The position numbers and the translations under genes are program-made. Below, piece by piece: positions 1-7,583 of a stretch of DNA of 16,254 nt. Below the pieces are notes generated by a model, which was not told the DNA's origin, did no database searches, and worked only from the letters and a program-made list of their open reading frames with translations. Origin of the DNA: Alphaproteobacteria bacterium (GTDB lineage Bacteria; Pseudomonadota; Alphaproteobacteria; Rhodobacterales; Rhodobacteraceae); the NCBI GenBank assembly GCA_030424705.1, contig JAUHWJ010000002.1, positions 1-16,254 on the forward strand, written 5' to 3'. Position 1 is the stretch's first letter; the number at the start of each line of letters is the position of its first letter.

Positions 1-2054
1 TCGTCCACGCCCTCGACGATGATCGTGACGGTCGCGGTGTCTTCCGCGATCACCGTCTCCACGCCCGGAAGCGTGTAGACGAGATTGTCGATCGCGCCGG
101 AGCCGGCGAGCGTCACTTCCATCCGCGCGACGCCCGACACGTTGAAATGGGAGACGCCCTGGCCGTTATCCGCCGTCACCGGCCCGTGGATCGTGGCGAT
201 CAGGGAGCCGCCCTCGTCGAAGAAGCGCATGACGGGGACGGGCTCCTCGGTGTCGAGGAAGGTCAGAGAGGTGACCTGCGCGGGGCGGTCGAAGGTGAAG
301 ATGAAGGTCCCGCCGCCGGCATTGTCGTCCGGATTGGTCGTGCTCCCGTTCTCCGAGATGATCAGGACCTTGCCGAGATTCGAGGTCGCAAGGTCCCAGT
401 CGCCGCCGGTCGGGTTCGCGGTGTCGAAGATCATCACCGGCTTGGAGGGGTTCGCGCTCGTCACCGTCAGCCCGGCTGAAGCGAACTGGTTCGTGACAAT
501 CGTTCCGCGGGCCAGGTGATTGAAATCGAGGCACTGATAGACCGGCGGCGCCGTCTCGATCTCGGCGATCGTGTAGGTGAGCGTGACGGTGGCGGACTCG
601 CCCGCGTCAAGGGCGTCGAAATCGCCATCGGCGTCGAAGTCCAGCTCCCCGTTCGCATCGAGCCGGACGCGCCCGCCGCCTGCGAGGTCGATCCACTGGC
701 CGACCGCGGCGGTCTGGCCGTCGACCTTCAGGACGGGCCCCGCCGGCCCGAAATCGTCGATGTCGTTGGCCAGAACGTTGAGGTTCGTAGCCCCGGCGCC
801 CTCCGTCTCCAGAACGGTGAGCGTGTCGTCCACGGCGTCGAGAACGAGGACGCGGGCGATGCCCGCATCGATGTTGCAGAGATGCGCGCCTGCTGCGACA
901 TGGAAAAGGTCGGTAAGGCCGGACGCATCGGCGTCGGAGTCGATCCCCGGCCCGCCAATATCCTTCCGGACGAACTCGAAGCCTTCGGGCGAAAAGAACT
1001 TCACGCGATAGTCGCCGGCGCGGACGCCGTCGAACCGGTAGCCTCCATCGGCATCCGTCGTGGTTGTCGCCACCACGGAGCCCGCAGCGTCTATGAGCCG
1101 GACTTCGGCGTTCGCAACGCCGGCTTCCCAGGCGCCGGTCAGCGCGTTCCATTCGGTGTCGTCGCCGTCGGCGTCGAGGAAGAAACGGCCCTCGATCGAG
1201 CCGAGATCCATCTTCACGCCGGCGTCGATATTCGTCTTCGTCTGGCCCGCGGCGACGTGGAAGAGATCGGTGACGCCGTTCGCATCGGCGTCGGAATCCT
1301 CGCCCCAGGAGCCGACATCCTTCTGCACGAACTCGTAACCCTCGGGGGAGAAGAACTTCACCCGATAATCGCCCGGCGCGACGTTGAGGAAGGCGTAGCC
1401 GCCATCGGCGTTCGTCGTCGTGGTCGCAACGACTGCGCCCGACGCGTCGAGGAGCTTGACCACGGCTCCCGAAACCCCCGGCTCCCAGCCGCCCGTGTCC
1501 GCGTTCCACTCGGTGGCGTCGTGGTCCTCATCGAAGAAGAACCGGCCGTGGATCGCGGCCGGGGGCGCCGGGGGCGCCGGCGGGTCGCCGCCATCGAGGT
1601 CGCAGTACTGCAGCCAGTCGCCACAGACGTTGCAGGCCCCGTGCACCGTGAGGACGGCGCCAGCCGGCGGCACGGAATAGCAGCCGCCGGTGTAGAAGGT
1701 GAAATAGTCGTTCAGGCCGCCGCTGACGCCCTCCTGCTCGATCTCGATCAGCACATACCAGTTGCCATGCTGGTCGGAGACCCAGTGGTAGCTCTCGGCG
1801 TAGATCTGTCGCCCGTTCCCGAGCTCGGCGCCGTTCCCGTCCCTGATGGAGGCGGTCTGTCCTGACGTGTCGTTGGCGTTCTCGTCGCGCAGGTTGTCGC
1901 CCGAGAGGGTCGCGTCGTTGTCCCGGACGACGAAGAGCGCCGTCGCGTCCGCCGGCATCGTGAAGACGTCCCCTTGCCCGAGCGAGCTGTCGCCGGCTCG
2001 GAGCAGATCCTCGGCTGCGAAGGCCGTGAACGTGTAGGTGCGGGTGGTGGTCAC
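1..2054 (-). CDS. Partial large secreted/surface protein with two SdrD/Cna-B-like repeats
   Basis: The frame is open from a GTG at 2054 to base 1, so the C-terminus lies outside the window (684 codons seen). GGGGAG lies 8 nt before the GTG. Residues 1 to about 145 form a domain resembling the N-terminal part of Rhodobacterales RTX/Hint-type secreted proteins (recalled from family knowledge, not searched). A Pro-Ala linker near 160 leads to two tandem repeats of about 119 residues (168-286 and 287 to about 403), which look like SdrD B-like/Cna-B beta-sandwich domains. Then come a VDDTLTV segment (about 405-505) and a beta-rich domain (about 508-640) typical of secreted proteins. The protein is rich in Asp, Gly and Thr. 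No N-terminal signal peptide is visible, so export by a C-terminal type I signal is possible but unseen. A role in adhesion or the cell surface is inferred; the substrate is unknown. Confidence 0.82.
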   Translation of the reverse strand, partial: MTTTRTYTFTAFAAEDLLRAGDSSLGQGDVFTMPADATALFVVRDNDATLSGDNLRDENANDTSGQTASIRDGNGAELGNGRQIYAESYHWVSDQHGNWYVLIEIEQEGVSGGLNDYFTFYTGGCYSVPPAGAVLTVHGACNVCGDWLQYCDLDGGDPPAPPAPPAAIHGRFFFDEDHDATEWNADTGGWEPGVSGAVVKLLDASGAVVATTTTNADGGYAFLNVAPGDYRVKFFSPEGYEFVQKDVGSWGEDSDADANGVTDLFHVAAGQTKTNIDAGVKMDLGSIEGRFFLDADGDDTEWNALTGAWEAGVANAEVRLIDAAGSVVATTTTDADGGYRFDGVRAGDYRVKFFSPEGFEFVRKDIGGPGIDSDADASGLTDLFHVAAGAHLCNIDAGIARVLVLDAVDDTLTVLETEGAGATNLNVLANDIDDFGPAGPVLKVDGQTAAVGQWIDLAGGGRVRLDANGELDFDADGDFDALDAGESATVTLTYTIAEIETAPPVYQCLDFNHLARGTIVTNQFASAGLTVTSANPSKPVMIFDTANPTGGDWDLATSNLGKVLIISENGSTTNPDDNAGGGTFIFTFDRPAQVTSLTFLDTEEPVPVMRFFDEGGSLIATIHGPVTADNGQGVSHFNVSGVARMEVTLAGSGAIDNLVYTLPGVETVIAEDTATVTIIVEGVD
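840..1553 (-). repeat. Two tandem 119-residue protein repeats within the surface protein
   Basis: Two in-frame copies run from 1553 to 1197 and from 1196 to about 840. Both begin with I-x-GRFF and a D/E-rich stretch ending in TEWNA. Both then share VVATTTT, DADGGY or NADGGY, GDYRVKFFSPEG, a DSDAD motif and TDLFHVAAG, and end at NIDAG. The spacing is the same throughout. The Asp-rich segments look like calcium-binding loops of SdrD B-like domains, which is an inference. The likeness indicates duplication of one domain. Confidence 0.85.
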
Positions 2055-2245
2055 TGTGAAAACTCCCCAGAAACGGACGCGAGACAAGGCTCAGGCGCAG
2101 GCGACGCGCCAGATTGGCCACATGACAGGTTCAGGAGCGTGGCCGCTCCGCAGTTCGGATCCACGCCACTCGACATGCGCGTTGCGCAGCGCGCGCCGAA
2201 CCCGATGGAAGCGCCAGGGTGGGGAGAGTGGCGAGGCGCACAGAC

Positions 2246-2322
2246 GGCGGCGCCCCCGCGCCGCCGCCTGGCCCCGCCAAATCGTTTCCGCCCGGTCGGC
2301 CGGGATTCTCCCCCGAGAACCC
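2246..2322. repeat. Cluster of three small inverted repeats
   Basis: There is an 8-bp perfect stem with a CCCC loop (2246-2265). A 5-bp stem with a TCGG loop follows (2291-2304). A third stem of about 7 pairs with one mismatch and a CCCC loop (2303-2322) overlaps the second, so these two would be alternatives. No T-tract follows on either strand, so they are not intrinsic terminators. They could be part of a leader RNA of the surface-protein gene, but chance in GC-rich DNA is also plausible. Confidence 0.4.
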
Positions 2323-2581
2323 CGGCTCCAGCGCGCGCTTCGCCCCATACACGACGCCAGGCGTCAGAAGGCGCAGCTGCGACCTGCGGAAACGCGACAC
2401 ACTCAACATCACCCCTCCACACACAGCAGGTTCGAGATCGTCGACTTCCTTGGATGCGACCTCGCTCCCATCCCCGAAATCGACATTTGCGCATTTTCCG
2501 CCGGTGGGGAAGCGAAAACCGATCGCTCAGCTCCTGCATCATGAAAGATTCACGAGTGGAGAGGCCATTTCGGCGCCCTGT

Positions 2582-2617
2582 GCATGAATGGAGATCGTTT
2601 CGCATGAACGGAGACAA
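2582..2617. repeat. Near-direct repeat, 20-bp period
   Basis: Two copies of GCATGAAyGGAGA start at 2582 and 2602, matching at 12 of 13 positions with a period of 20 bp, close to two helical turns. This geometry fits two binding sites on one face of DNA. The site lies about 530 bp upstream of the surface-protein start and about 365 bp past the ahcY terminator. A regulator cannot be named. Confidence 0.4.
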
Positions 2618-2978
2618 CCTCTGGACGAAAATCACCGCTATGGCCGCCTTAGAGCGAGAATTCGGCGCTCACGCATTGCATGCATCCATTCGTTGTCAAC
2701 CGAATCTCGCAAAGAATCATGCCATCCATGAGGCATCCCGGCGGCTGATCACACCATTCGCGCCCAATGATTCGGTCTAGCGATCGGTGTCCGCCGTCGC
2801 CGAGGAAGATGAATGAGCCCGACGCCCGAACGATTTGACGTCCGCTCGAGCCATCAGATGCTCGCGACGTCCGTAGAGGAGACAAGACCTCGCCGCGCTC
2901 AGGAGCATTCAGGGCGGGGCGCACGGGAGACGCCCTGAAGCTGGCGTTGCGCGGGCGCGCAGTCCGCTTCCGCAAAAC

Positions 2979-3011
2979 GAAAGGGGCTGCGCCTTTCGGC
3001 GCAGCCCCTCT
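2979..3011 (-). terminator. Intrinsic terminator of ahcY
   Basis: A perfect 11-bp GC-rich stem (2983-2993 with 2998-3008) has a 4-nt loop and, on the minus strand, is followed by TTTCGTTTTG. It lies about 25 bp beyond the ahcY stop codon, in the right orientation to end that transcript. Confidence 0.92.
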
Positions 3012-3035
3012 TGCCCGGCGACTGTGTCGCGGCGG

Positions 3036-4427
3036 TCAGTAGCGATAATGCTCCGGCTTGAACGGGCCTTCCGCCGCGACGCCGATATAGTCCGCCTGGT
3101 CGGGCCGCAGCTCGGTGAGCCTGACGCCGATGCGCGCCAAGTGAAGGCGGGCGACTTTCTCGTCCAGATGCTTCGGCAGGACGAAAACCTCGTTGGCGTA
3201 CTGGTCGCCCTTCGTCCAGAGCTCGATCTGCGCGAGCACCTGGTTGGTGAAGCTGGCCGACATGACGAAGGAGGGATGCCCCGTCGCATTGCCGAGATTG
3301 AGCAGACGGCCCTGGGACAGGAGAATGATGCGGGAGCCCGAGGGCATCTCGATCATGTCCACCTGATCCTTGATGTTCGTCCACTTGTGGTTCTTGAGGG
3401 CGGCGACCTGAATCTCGTTGTCGAAATGGCCGATATTGCCGACGATCGCCATGTCCTTCATCTCGCGCATGTGCTCGATGCGGATCACGTCCTTGTTGCC
3501 GGTCGTGGTGATGAAGATGTCGGCGGTCTTCACCGCATCTTCGAGCGTGACGACCTCATAACCGTCCATCGCCGCCTGAAGCGCGCAGATAGGGTCGATC
3601 TCCGTCACCTTCACGCGCGCCCCGGCGCCGCGGAGGCTGGCCGCGGAGCCCTTGCCGACATCGCCGTAGCCGCAGACGACGGCGGTCTTGCCCGCCATCA
3701 TCGTGTCGGTCGCGCGGCGGATGCCGTCCACGAGCGATTCCTTGCAGCCGTACTTGTTGTCGAACTTCGACTTGGTGACGCTGTCGTTCACGTTGATCGC
3801 GGGGAAGGGCAGGTGGCCCTTCTCCATCAGCTTGTAGAGCCGGTGAACGCCGGTCGTCGTCTCCTCGGAGACGCCCTTGATCATGTGGCGCTGCTTCACG
3901 AACCAGCCCGGCTCCTCCGCCATCCGCTTCCGGATCTGCGCGAAGAAGTATTCCTCCTCCTCGGAGGTCGGCGTCTCGATCAGGCTCGTCTCGCCTTCCT
4001 CGACCCGCGCGCCGATCAGGACGTACATGGTGGCGTCACCGCCATCGTCGAGGATCATGTTCGCGCCGCCCTCGGCGAAGCGGAAGATCTTGTCGGTATA
4101 GGCCCAGTACTCTTCGAGCGACTCGCCCTTCACGGCGAAGACGGGCGTGCCGCCGGCCGCGATGGCGGCGGCCGCATGGTCCTGCGTCGAGTAGATGTTG
4201 CAGGAGGCCCAGCGCACATCGGCGCCGAGTTCCACCAGCGTCTCGATCAGAACCGCGGTCTGGATCGTCATGTGAAGGGAGCCGGCCACGCGGGCGCCTT
4301 TCAGCGGCTTCGCCGCGCCGAACTCCTCGCGCAGCGCCATGAGCCCCGGCATCTCGGTCTCGGCGATCGCGATTTCCTTGCGCCCGAATTCGGCGAGGCC
4401 GATGTCCCTGACGATGTAATCCTGCAT
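3036..4427 (-). CDS. ahcY: S-adenosylhomocysteine hydrolase (adenosylhomocysteinase)
   Basis: This cytosolic, NAD-dependent enzyme splits S-adenosylhomocysteine into adenosine and homocysteine. It relieves product inhibition of methyltransferases and feeds the methyl cycle. The product is 463 residues, the usual length for the bacterial form. Visible landmarks are MPGLM near residue 26, the substrate-site stretch [15 protein letters not shown] (214-228), the NAD-binding GYGDVGKG (253-260) and the C-terminal KPEHYRY. The ATG at 4427 is chosen because the family starts there ([16 protein letters not shown]) and AAGGAG lies just upstream. The frame stays open further upstream to 4829, but that part lies antisense to the HD gene. 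It appears monocistronic, with its own promoter and terminator. Confidence 0.97.
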   Translation of the reverse strand: MQDYIVRDIGLAEFGRKEIAIAETEMPGLMALREEFGAAKPLKGARVAGSLHMTIQTAVLIETLVELGADVRWASCNIYSTQDHAAAAIAAGGTPVFAVKGESLEEYWAYTDKIFRFAEGGANMILDDGGDATMYVLIGARVEEGETSLIETPTSEEEEYFFAQIRKRMAEEPGWFVKQRHMIKGVSEETTTGVHRLYKLMEKGHLPFPAINVNDSVTKSKFDNKYGCKESLVDGIRRATDTMMAGKTAVVCGYGDVGKGSAASLRGAGARVKVTEIDPICALQAAMDGYEVVTLEDAVKTADIFITTTGNKDVIRIEHMREMKDMAIVGNIGHFDNEIQVAALKNHKWTNIKDQVDMIEMPSGSRIILLSQGRLLNLGNATGHPSFVMSASFTNQVLAQIELWTKGDQYANEVFVLPKHLDEKVARLHLARIGVRLTELRPDQADYIGVAAEGPFKPEHYRY

Positions 4428-4473
4428 CTGTGGCTCCTTGTGCGCACGGCGCGCTGGTCTCCGGTCGGCGGGC

Positions 4474-4502
4474 GCTATAACAGCGAAGCCGGCGACGGGC
4501 AA
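4474..4502 (-). promoter_or_regulatory. Putative ahcY promoter (-35 TTGCCC, 17 bp, -10 TATAGC)
   Basis: On the minus strand TTGCCC (4502-4497) and TATAGC (4479-4474) are 17 bp apart, about 47 bp upstream of the ahcY start. Each box matches four of six bases of the housekeeping consensus. The predicted transcript would start near 4467, leaving a leader of about 40 nt. No SAH or SAM riboswitch fold was recognised in this short leader. Confidence 0.55.
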
Positions 4503-4539
4503 CGCGCGCGGGCGTCGCGGGGATCGGACGGGGATCGGG

Positions 4540-5124
4540 ATGGCGGAGAGGCGAGCCTGGCAGAGGATGCTGTCCGGCCGGCGGCTCGACCTGATCGACC
4601 CCTCGCCGCTCGACGTCGAGATCGAGGACATCGCCCACGGCCTCGCCCGCGTGGCGCGGTGGAACGGGCAGACGAAAGGCGAGTGGCCCTTTTCGGTCGC
4701 AGAGCATTCCCTCCTCGTCGAGCGGCTCTTCGGTGCGGCGCGACCGGCGCCCGACATTCCCGAACGACTGGCGGCGCTGCTGCACGACGCGCCGGAATAT
4801 GTGATCGGAGACATGATCTCCCCGTTCAAGGCCGCGCTCGGGCTCGATTACCGCGCTTTCGAGGATCGGCTGGAGGCCGCGATCCATCTCCGCTTCGGCC
4901 TCCCCGCGAAGACGCCTGCGGCGCTGAAGGCCCGGATCAAGCGGGCGGACCGGGCGGCGGCGTGGATCGAGGCCGTGCAGCTCGCCGGGTTCGAGGCGGC
5001 GGAGGCGAACCGGCTCTTCACGCGGCCCAAGGTCGAAAGCTGGGAGGCGATCCGCCTCCGGCCGCTTCCCCCGCAGGAGGCGGCGCAGGCGTTTCTCGCG
5101 CGCTTCGCCGAACTCAGCGGCTGA
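4540..5124 (+). CDS. HD-domain phosphohydrolase, YfbR-like 5'-nucleotidase
   Basis: A 194-residue HD-superfamily protein. The motif positions mirror E. coli YfbR, a metal-dependent 5'-deoxynucleotidase: His33, His56 in AEHS, His82-Asp83 in LLHDAPE, Glu86, Asp91 in GDMISP, and Asp137. Removal of a phosphate from deoxynucleoside monophosphates is therefore the best guess; the exact substrate is inferred. The start at 4540 (MAERRAW) is preferred over an in-frame start at 4438, because the extra 34 residues are Arg/Gly-rich and lie over the ahcY promoter. The gene diverges from ahcY, and its 3' end overlaps the convergent ychF by 11 bp. Confidence 0.85.
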   Translation: MAERRAWQRMLSGRRLDLIDPSPLDVEIEDIAHGLARVARWNGQTKGEWPFSVAEHSLLVERLFGAARPAPDIPERLAALLHDAPEYVIGDMISPFKAALGLDYRAFEDRLEAAIHLRFGLPAKTPAALKARIKRADRAAAWIEAVQLAGFEAAEANRLFTRPKVESWEAIRLRPLPPQEAAQAFLARFAELSG

Positions 5125-6211
5125 AGAGAAAATGCATCACGTCGCCGTCGGCGACAACATAGCCCTTGCCCTCGGCGCGGAGCTTGCCCGCCTCCCGCGC
5201 CTTCTGCTCGCCGCCGAGGCGGACGTAATCCTCATAGGCGACGGTTTCCGCCCGGATGAACCCTTTCTCGAAGTCCCCGTGAATCACGCCGGCCGCCTTC
5301 GGCGCGGTCCAGCCGCGCTGGATCGTCCAGGCCCGCGTCTCCTTCGGGCCGCAGGTGAAATAGGTGACGAGGCCCAGAAGGTCGTATCCCGCGCGGATAA
5401 GCCGGTCGAGCCCGGCCTCCGAAAGGCCGAGCTCCTCGAGAAACGCCTCGCGCTCTTCCGGGTCGAGCTGCGCGATCTCCTCCTCGATGGCGGCCGAGAT
5501 CGTGACGCAGCCGGCGCCCTCGGCCTCCGCCAGAGCGGCGATCTTGCGCGTCCAGTCATTGCCCGTCGCCGCCTCCGCCTCCGCGACGTTGCAGACATAG
5601 AGGACGGGCTTGGCGGTCAGGAGCTGGAGCCCGCGCCACGCCTTCGCATCCTCCTCCGCGATCTCGACGGAGCGCGCCGGGCGGCCAGCCTCCAGCGCCG
5701 CTTTCGCCGCTTCGAGGAGACGCGCCTGCTGCTGCGCCTCCCGGTCCCCGCCCTTCAGCTTCCGCTGAAGGTTCTGGACGCGCCGCTCGACGCTTTCGAG
5801 GTCGGCGATCATCAGCTCGGTGTCGATCGTCTCCGCATCCGCGACCGGGTCGATGCGCCCCTCGACATGGGTGATGTCGTCATCCTCGAAACAGCGGAGA
5901 ACATGGGCGATGGCGTCCACCTCGCGGATATTGGCGAGGAACTGGTTGCCGAGGCCCTCGCCCTTGGAGGCCCCGCGGACGAGGCCGGCGATGTCCACGA
6001 AGGTGAAGCGAGCCGGGATGATCTCCTTCGACGCAGCGATGGACGCGAGCTTTCCGATCCTTTCGTCGGGGACGGAAACCTCCCCGACATTGGGCTCGAT
6101 CGTGCAGAAGGGGAAGTTCGCCGCCTGCGCCGCCGCGGTGCGCGTGAGGGCGTTGAACAAGGTGGACTTGCCGACATTCGGCAGCCCGACGATCCCGCAT
6201 CTGAAGCCCAT
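5114..6211 (-). CDS. ychF: Redox-regulated ATPase YchF (Obg-like GTPase family)
   Basis: A cytosolic P-loop ATPase of the Obg family, known to associate with ribosomes and to take part in stress and translation control. The product is 365 residues, standard for the family. Visible motifs are the Walker [10 protein letters not shown] (9-17), the G3-like [20 protein letters not shown], and the non-canonical NVAE in place of NKxD, typical of the family and linked to its preference for ATP. The C-terminal TGS-type domain ends in DVMHFLFSR. The ATG at 6211 ([12 protein letters not shown]) is supported by family alignment and by a purine-rich GGAGGGGTGCGGAG directly upstream. The frame is open up to 7615, but that extension is antisense to soxX-like and ccdA and is not real. 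Confidence 0.96.
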   Translation of the reverse strand: MGFRCGIVGLPNVGKSTLFNALTRTAAAQAANFPFCTIEPNVGEVSVPDERIGKLASIAASKEIIPARFTFVDIAGLVRGASKGEGLGNQFLANIREVDAIAHVLRCFEDDDITHVEGRIDPVADAETIDTELMIADLESVERRVQNLQRKLKGGDREAQQQARLLEAAKAALEAGRPARSVEIAEEDAKAWRGLQLLTAKPVLYVCNVAEAEAATGNDWTRKIAALAEAEGAGCVTISAAIEEEIAQLDPEEREAFLEELGLSEAGLDRLIRAGYDLLGLVTYFTCGPKETRAWTIQRGWTAPKAAGVIHGDFEKGFIRAETVAYEDYVRLGGEQKAREAGKLRAEGKGYVVADGDVMHFLFSR

Positions 6212-6240
6212 CTCCGCACCCCTCCGTTCCGACGGGCGCC

Positions 6241-6269
6241 TGATTAGTCCGGTTGCGGAGGCGCGGCAA
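6241..6269 (-). promoter_or_regulatory. Weak candidate promoter for ychF
   Basis: On the minus strand TTGCCG (6269-6264) and TAATCA (6246-6241) are 17 bp apart, about 30 bp before the ychF start. The match is modest (four and three of six consensus bases), so this is only a candidate in the 78-bp gap between ychF and the divergent cytochrome gene. Confidence 0.35.
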
Positions 6270-6289
6270 TGCGATAGGTTCGCCGCGCG

Positions 6290-6700
6290 ATGACACATGC
6301 GCGCTACACCCTTCTCCTGCTTTTCCTCGGGGTCGCCGCGGCGAGGGCGGAGCCCGTGGACTTCGTGGTCGAGAACGCCTCGTCGATCCCCGAGCCGCTG
6401 GCCGAGTGGATCGGCGGGCCCGGCCCCGGAGCCGCGCTCTGGCGCGAGGCCGGCTGCGCCGGATGCCATGAGACGGGCCGCGCCCCGACGCTCGAGGGCG
6501 CGGGCTCCCGGCTGACGGCGGGCGAGGTGCGGCTGATGATCGTGGAGCCCCGCGTCGTCTATCCCGAGACGGAGATGCCCGCCTATTACACGCCCGGCCT
6601 CGCCGGAGAGGTCGAGGAGGCGCTGGTGGGCCGCACCCGGCTCTCCGCGCTCGAGATCGAGCAGCTTGTCGCCTTCGTCTTGTCCGGCGCGGCGAATTGA
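6290..6700 (+). CDS. SoxX-like monoheme cytochrome c
   Basis: A periplasmic c-type cytochrome of 136 residues. Residues 1-20 look like a signal peptide (hydrophobic [11 protein letters not shown], cleavage likely after ARA). The single heme site is CAGCH (56-60), and Met96 in TEMPAYY is the likely distal ligand. The segment [11 protein letters not shown] followed by [16 protein letters not shown] near the C-terminus resembles SoxX, the small subunit of the SoxXA thiosulfate-oxidising cytochrome. No soxA, soxYZ or soxB is present here, so the SoxX name describes likeness, not proven function. It diverges from ychF, and 75 bp separates it from ccdA. The ribosome-binding site is weak. It could instead serve another periplasmic electron-transfer step. 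Confidence 0.78.
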   Translation: MTHARYTLLLLFLGVAAARAEPVDFVVENASSIPEPLAEWIGGPGPGAALWREAGCAGCHETGRAPTLEGAGSRLTAGEVRLMIVEPRVVYPETEMPAYYTPGLAGEVEEALVGRTRLSALEIEQLVAFVLSGAAN

Positions 6701-6775
6701 AACACGCGCTGATGCGATTGTGAGGCGACGGGGCGGCGCGGCTCCGCTAATTCGGCAAGCGACGGAGACCGGACA

Positions 6776-7507
6776 ATGCTCGAATTCATCACCGCCTTTG
6801 CGGGCGGCGTGCTCAGCTTCCTTTCGCCCTGCGTGCTGCCGCTGGCGCCGCCCTATCTCGCCTTCATCGCCGGCGCGACGCTCGACCAGCTGACGGACGA
6901 CGACGGGGTGGACGACGCGCTGGCGCGGCGCGTCTTCATCTCCTCGCTCTTCTTCGTCCTCGGGCTCGCCACGGTGTTCGTCGCCCTCGGCGCGACGGCC
7001 TCCGCCATCGGGCAGGTGCTGCTGCAGAACAAGATCCTGTTCGGGCAGATCGCCGGGGGAATCATCGCCCTGCTCGGCCTCCACTTCCTCGGCGTGATCC
7101 GGATCCCGTTCCTCTATCGGGAGGCGCGGCTGGACGCCGGGCGCGCGGCGGGGAGCTATGCTGGCGCCTATGTGATCGGCCTCGCCTTCGCCTTCGGCTG
7201 GACGCCCTGCATCGGCCCGATTCTCGGGACGATCCTCGTCCTCGCCGGGCAGGAGGAGACGATCGGGCGCGGCGTCGCCATGCTCGCGGTCTACGCGGCG
7301 GGCCTCGGCCTCCCCTTCATCCTCGCGGCGCTCTTCATCCGGCCCTTCATGCGGTGGATGCGCGGCTTCCGCCGCCATCTGCCGACGGTGGAGAAGGCGA
7401 TGGGCCTGCTCCTCATCGTGGTCGGCGTCGCGATGGCGACAGGGCAGTTCGAGCGGGCGGCCTTCTGGCTCCTGGACACGTTCCCGGCGCTCGCGACCAT
7501 CGGTTGA
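6776..7507 (+). CDS. ccdA: Cytochrome c biogenesis protein CcdA (DsbD-like transmembrane thiol carrier)
   Basis: A polytopic inner-membrane protein of 243 residues with about six hydrophobic segments. It carries electrons from cytoplasmic thioredoxin to the periplasm, keeping apocytochrome c cysteines reduced for heme attachment and feeding thioredoxin-like proteins. The two redox cysteines are Cys19 in SPCVLPLAPP and Cys145 in TPCIGPILG, which are hallmarks of the family. GGAGA lies 8 nt before the ATG. The position after a SoxX-like cytochrome recalls SoxV, the CcdA homologue of sox clusters, but the rest of a sox cluster is not here, so a general role in cytochrome c maturation is equally likely. 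Confidence 0.92.
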   Translation: MLEFITAFAGGVLSFLSPCVLPLAPPYLAFIAGATLDQLTDDDGVDDALARRVFISSLFFVLGLATVFVALGATASAIGQVLLQNKILFGQIAGGIIALLGLHFLGVIRIPFLYREARLDAGRAAGSYAGAYVIGLAFAFGWTPCIGPILGTILVLAGQEETIGRGVAMLAVYAAGLGLPFILAALFIRPFMRWMRGFRRHLPTVEKAMGLLLIVVGVAMATGQFERAAFWLLDTFPALATIG

Positions 7508-7583
7508 GCGGGCCGGGCTTGAGCGCGCGGGATTTCGCCGGATAGTGGTCGCCAGCGGCCAGCATCGCCGCCGGAGGGCGCGC

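Larger units (their letters stand above)
2055..2980. other. Long intergenic region without a supported gene
   Basis: No frame here has a convincing start, ribosome-binding site and protein-like composition; the open frames present are Arg/Ser/Pro-rich, as random high-GC frames are. The half near the surface-protein gene is GC-rich and holds three close hairpins (2246-2265, 2291-2304, 2303-2322). The half from about 2400 to 2800 is noticeably lower in GC and includes a near-direct repeat at 2582 and 2602. It should contain the promoter of the gene starting at 2054, but I could not place one with confidence. Confidence 0.6.

Noticed and set aside
516..1865. Plus-strand open frame of 449 codons
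   Set aside because: It is antisense to the repeat protein, whose minus-strand frame has clear domain repeats and a ribosome-binding site. The plus frame is a high-GC shadow.
2051..2780. Protein genes in the 0.9-kb intergenic region (frames on both strands)
   Set aside because: There is no ribosome-binding site, no recognisable domain and a random-looking Arg/Ser/Pro composition. The frames overlap each other on both strands.
4428..4539. SAH or SAM riboswitch before ahcY
   Set aside because: The predicted leader is only about 40 nt, and I recognise no conserved riboswitch core in it. A covariance-model scan would decide.
4428..4829. N-terminal extension of AhcY
   Set aside because: The family starts at [10 protein letters not shown], with a good ribosome-binding site at 4427; the extension lies antisense to the HD gene.
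3024..5162. Plus-strand open frame of 712 codons
   Set aside because: It is antisense to ahcY and in another frame of the HD gene, with an Arg/Asp/Leu-rich composition and no recognisable motifs.
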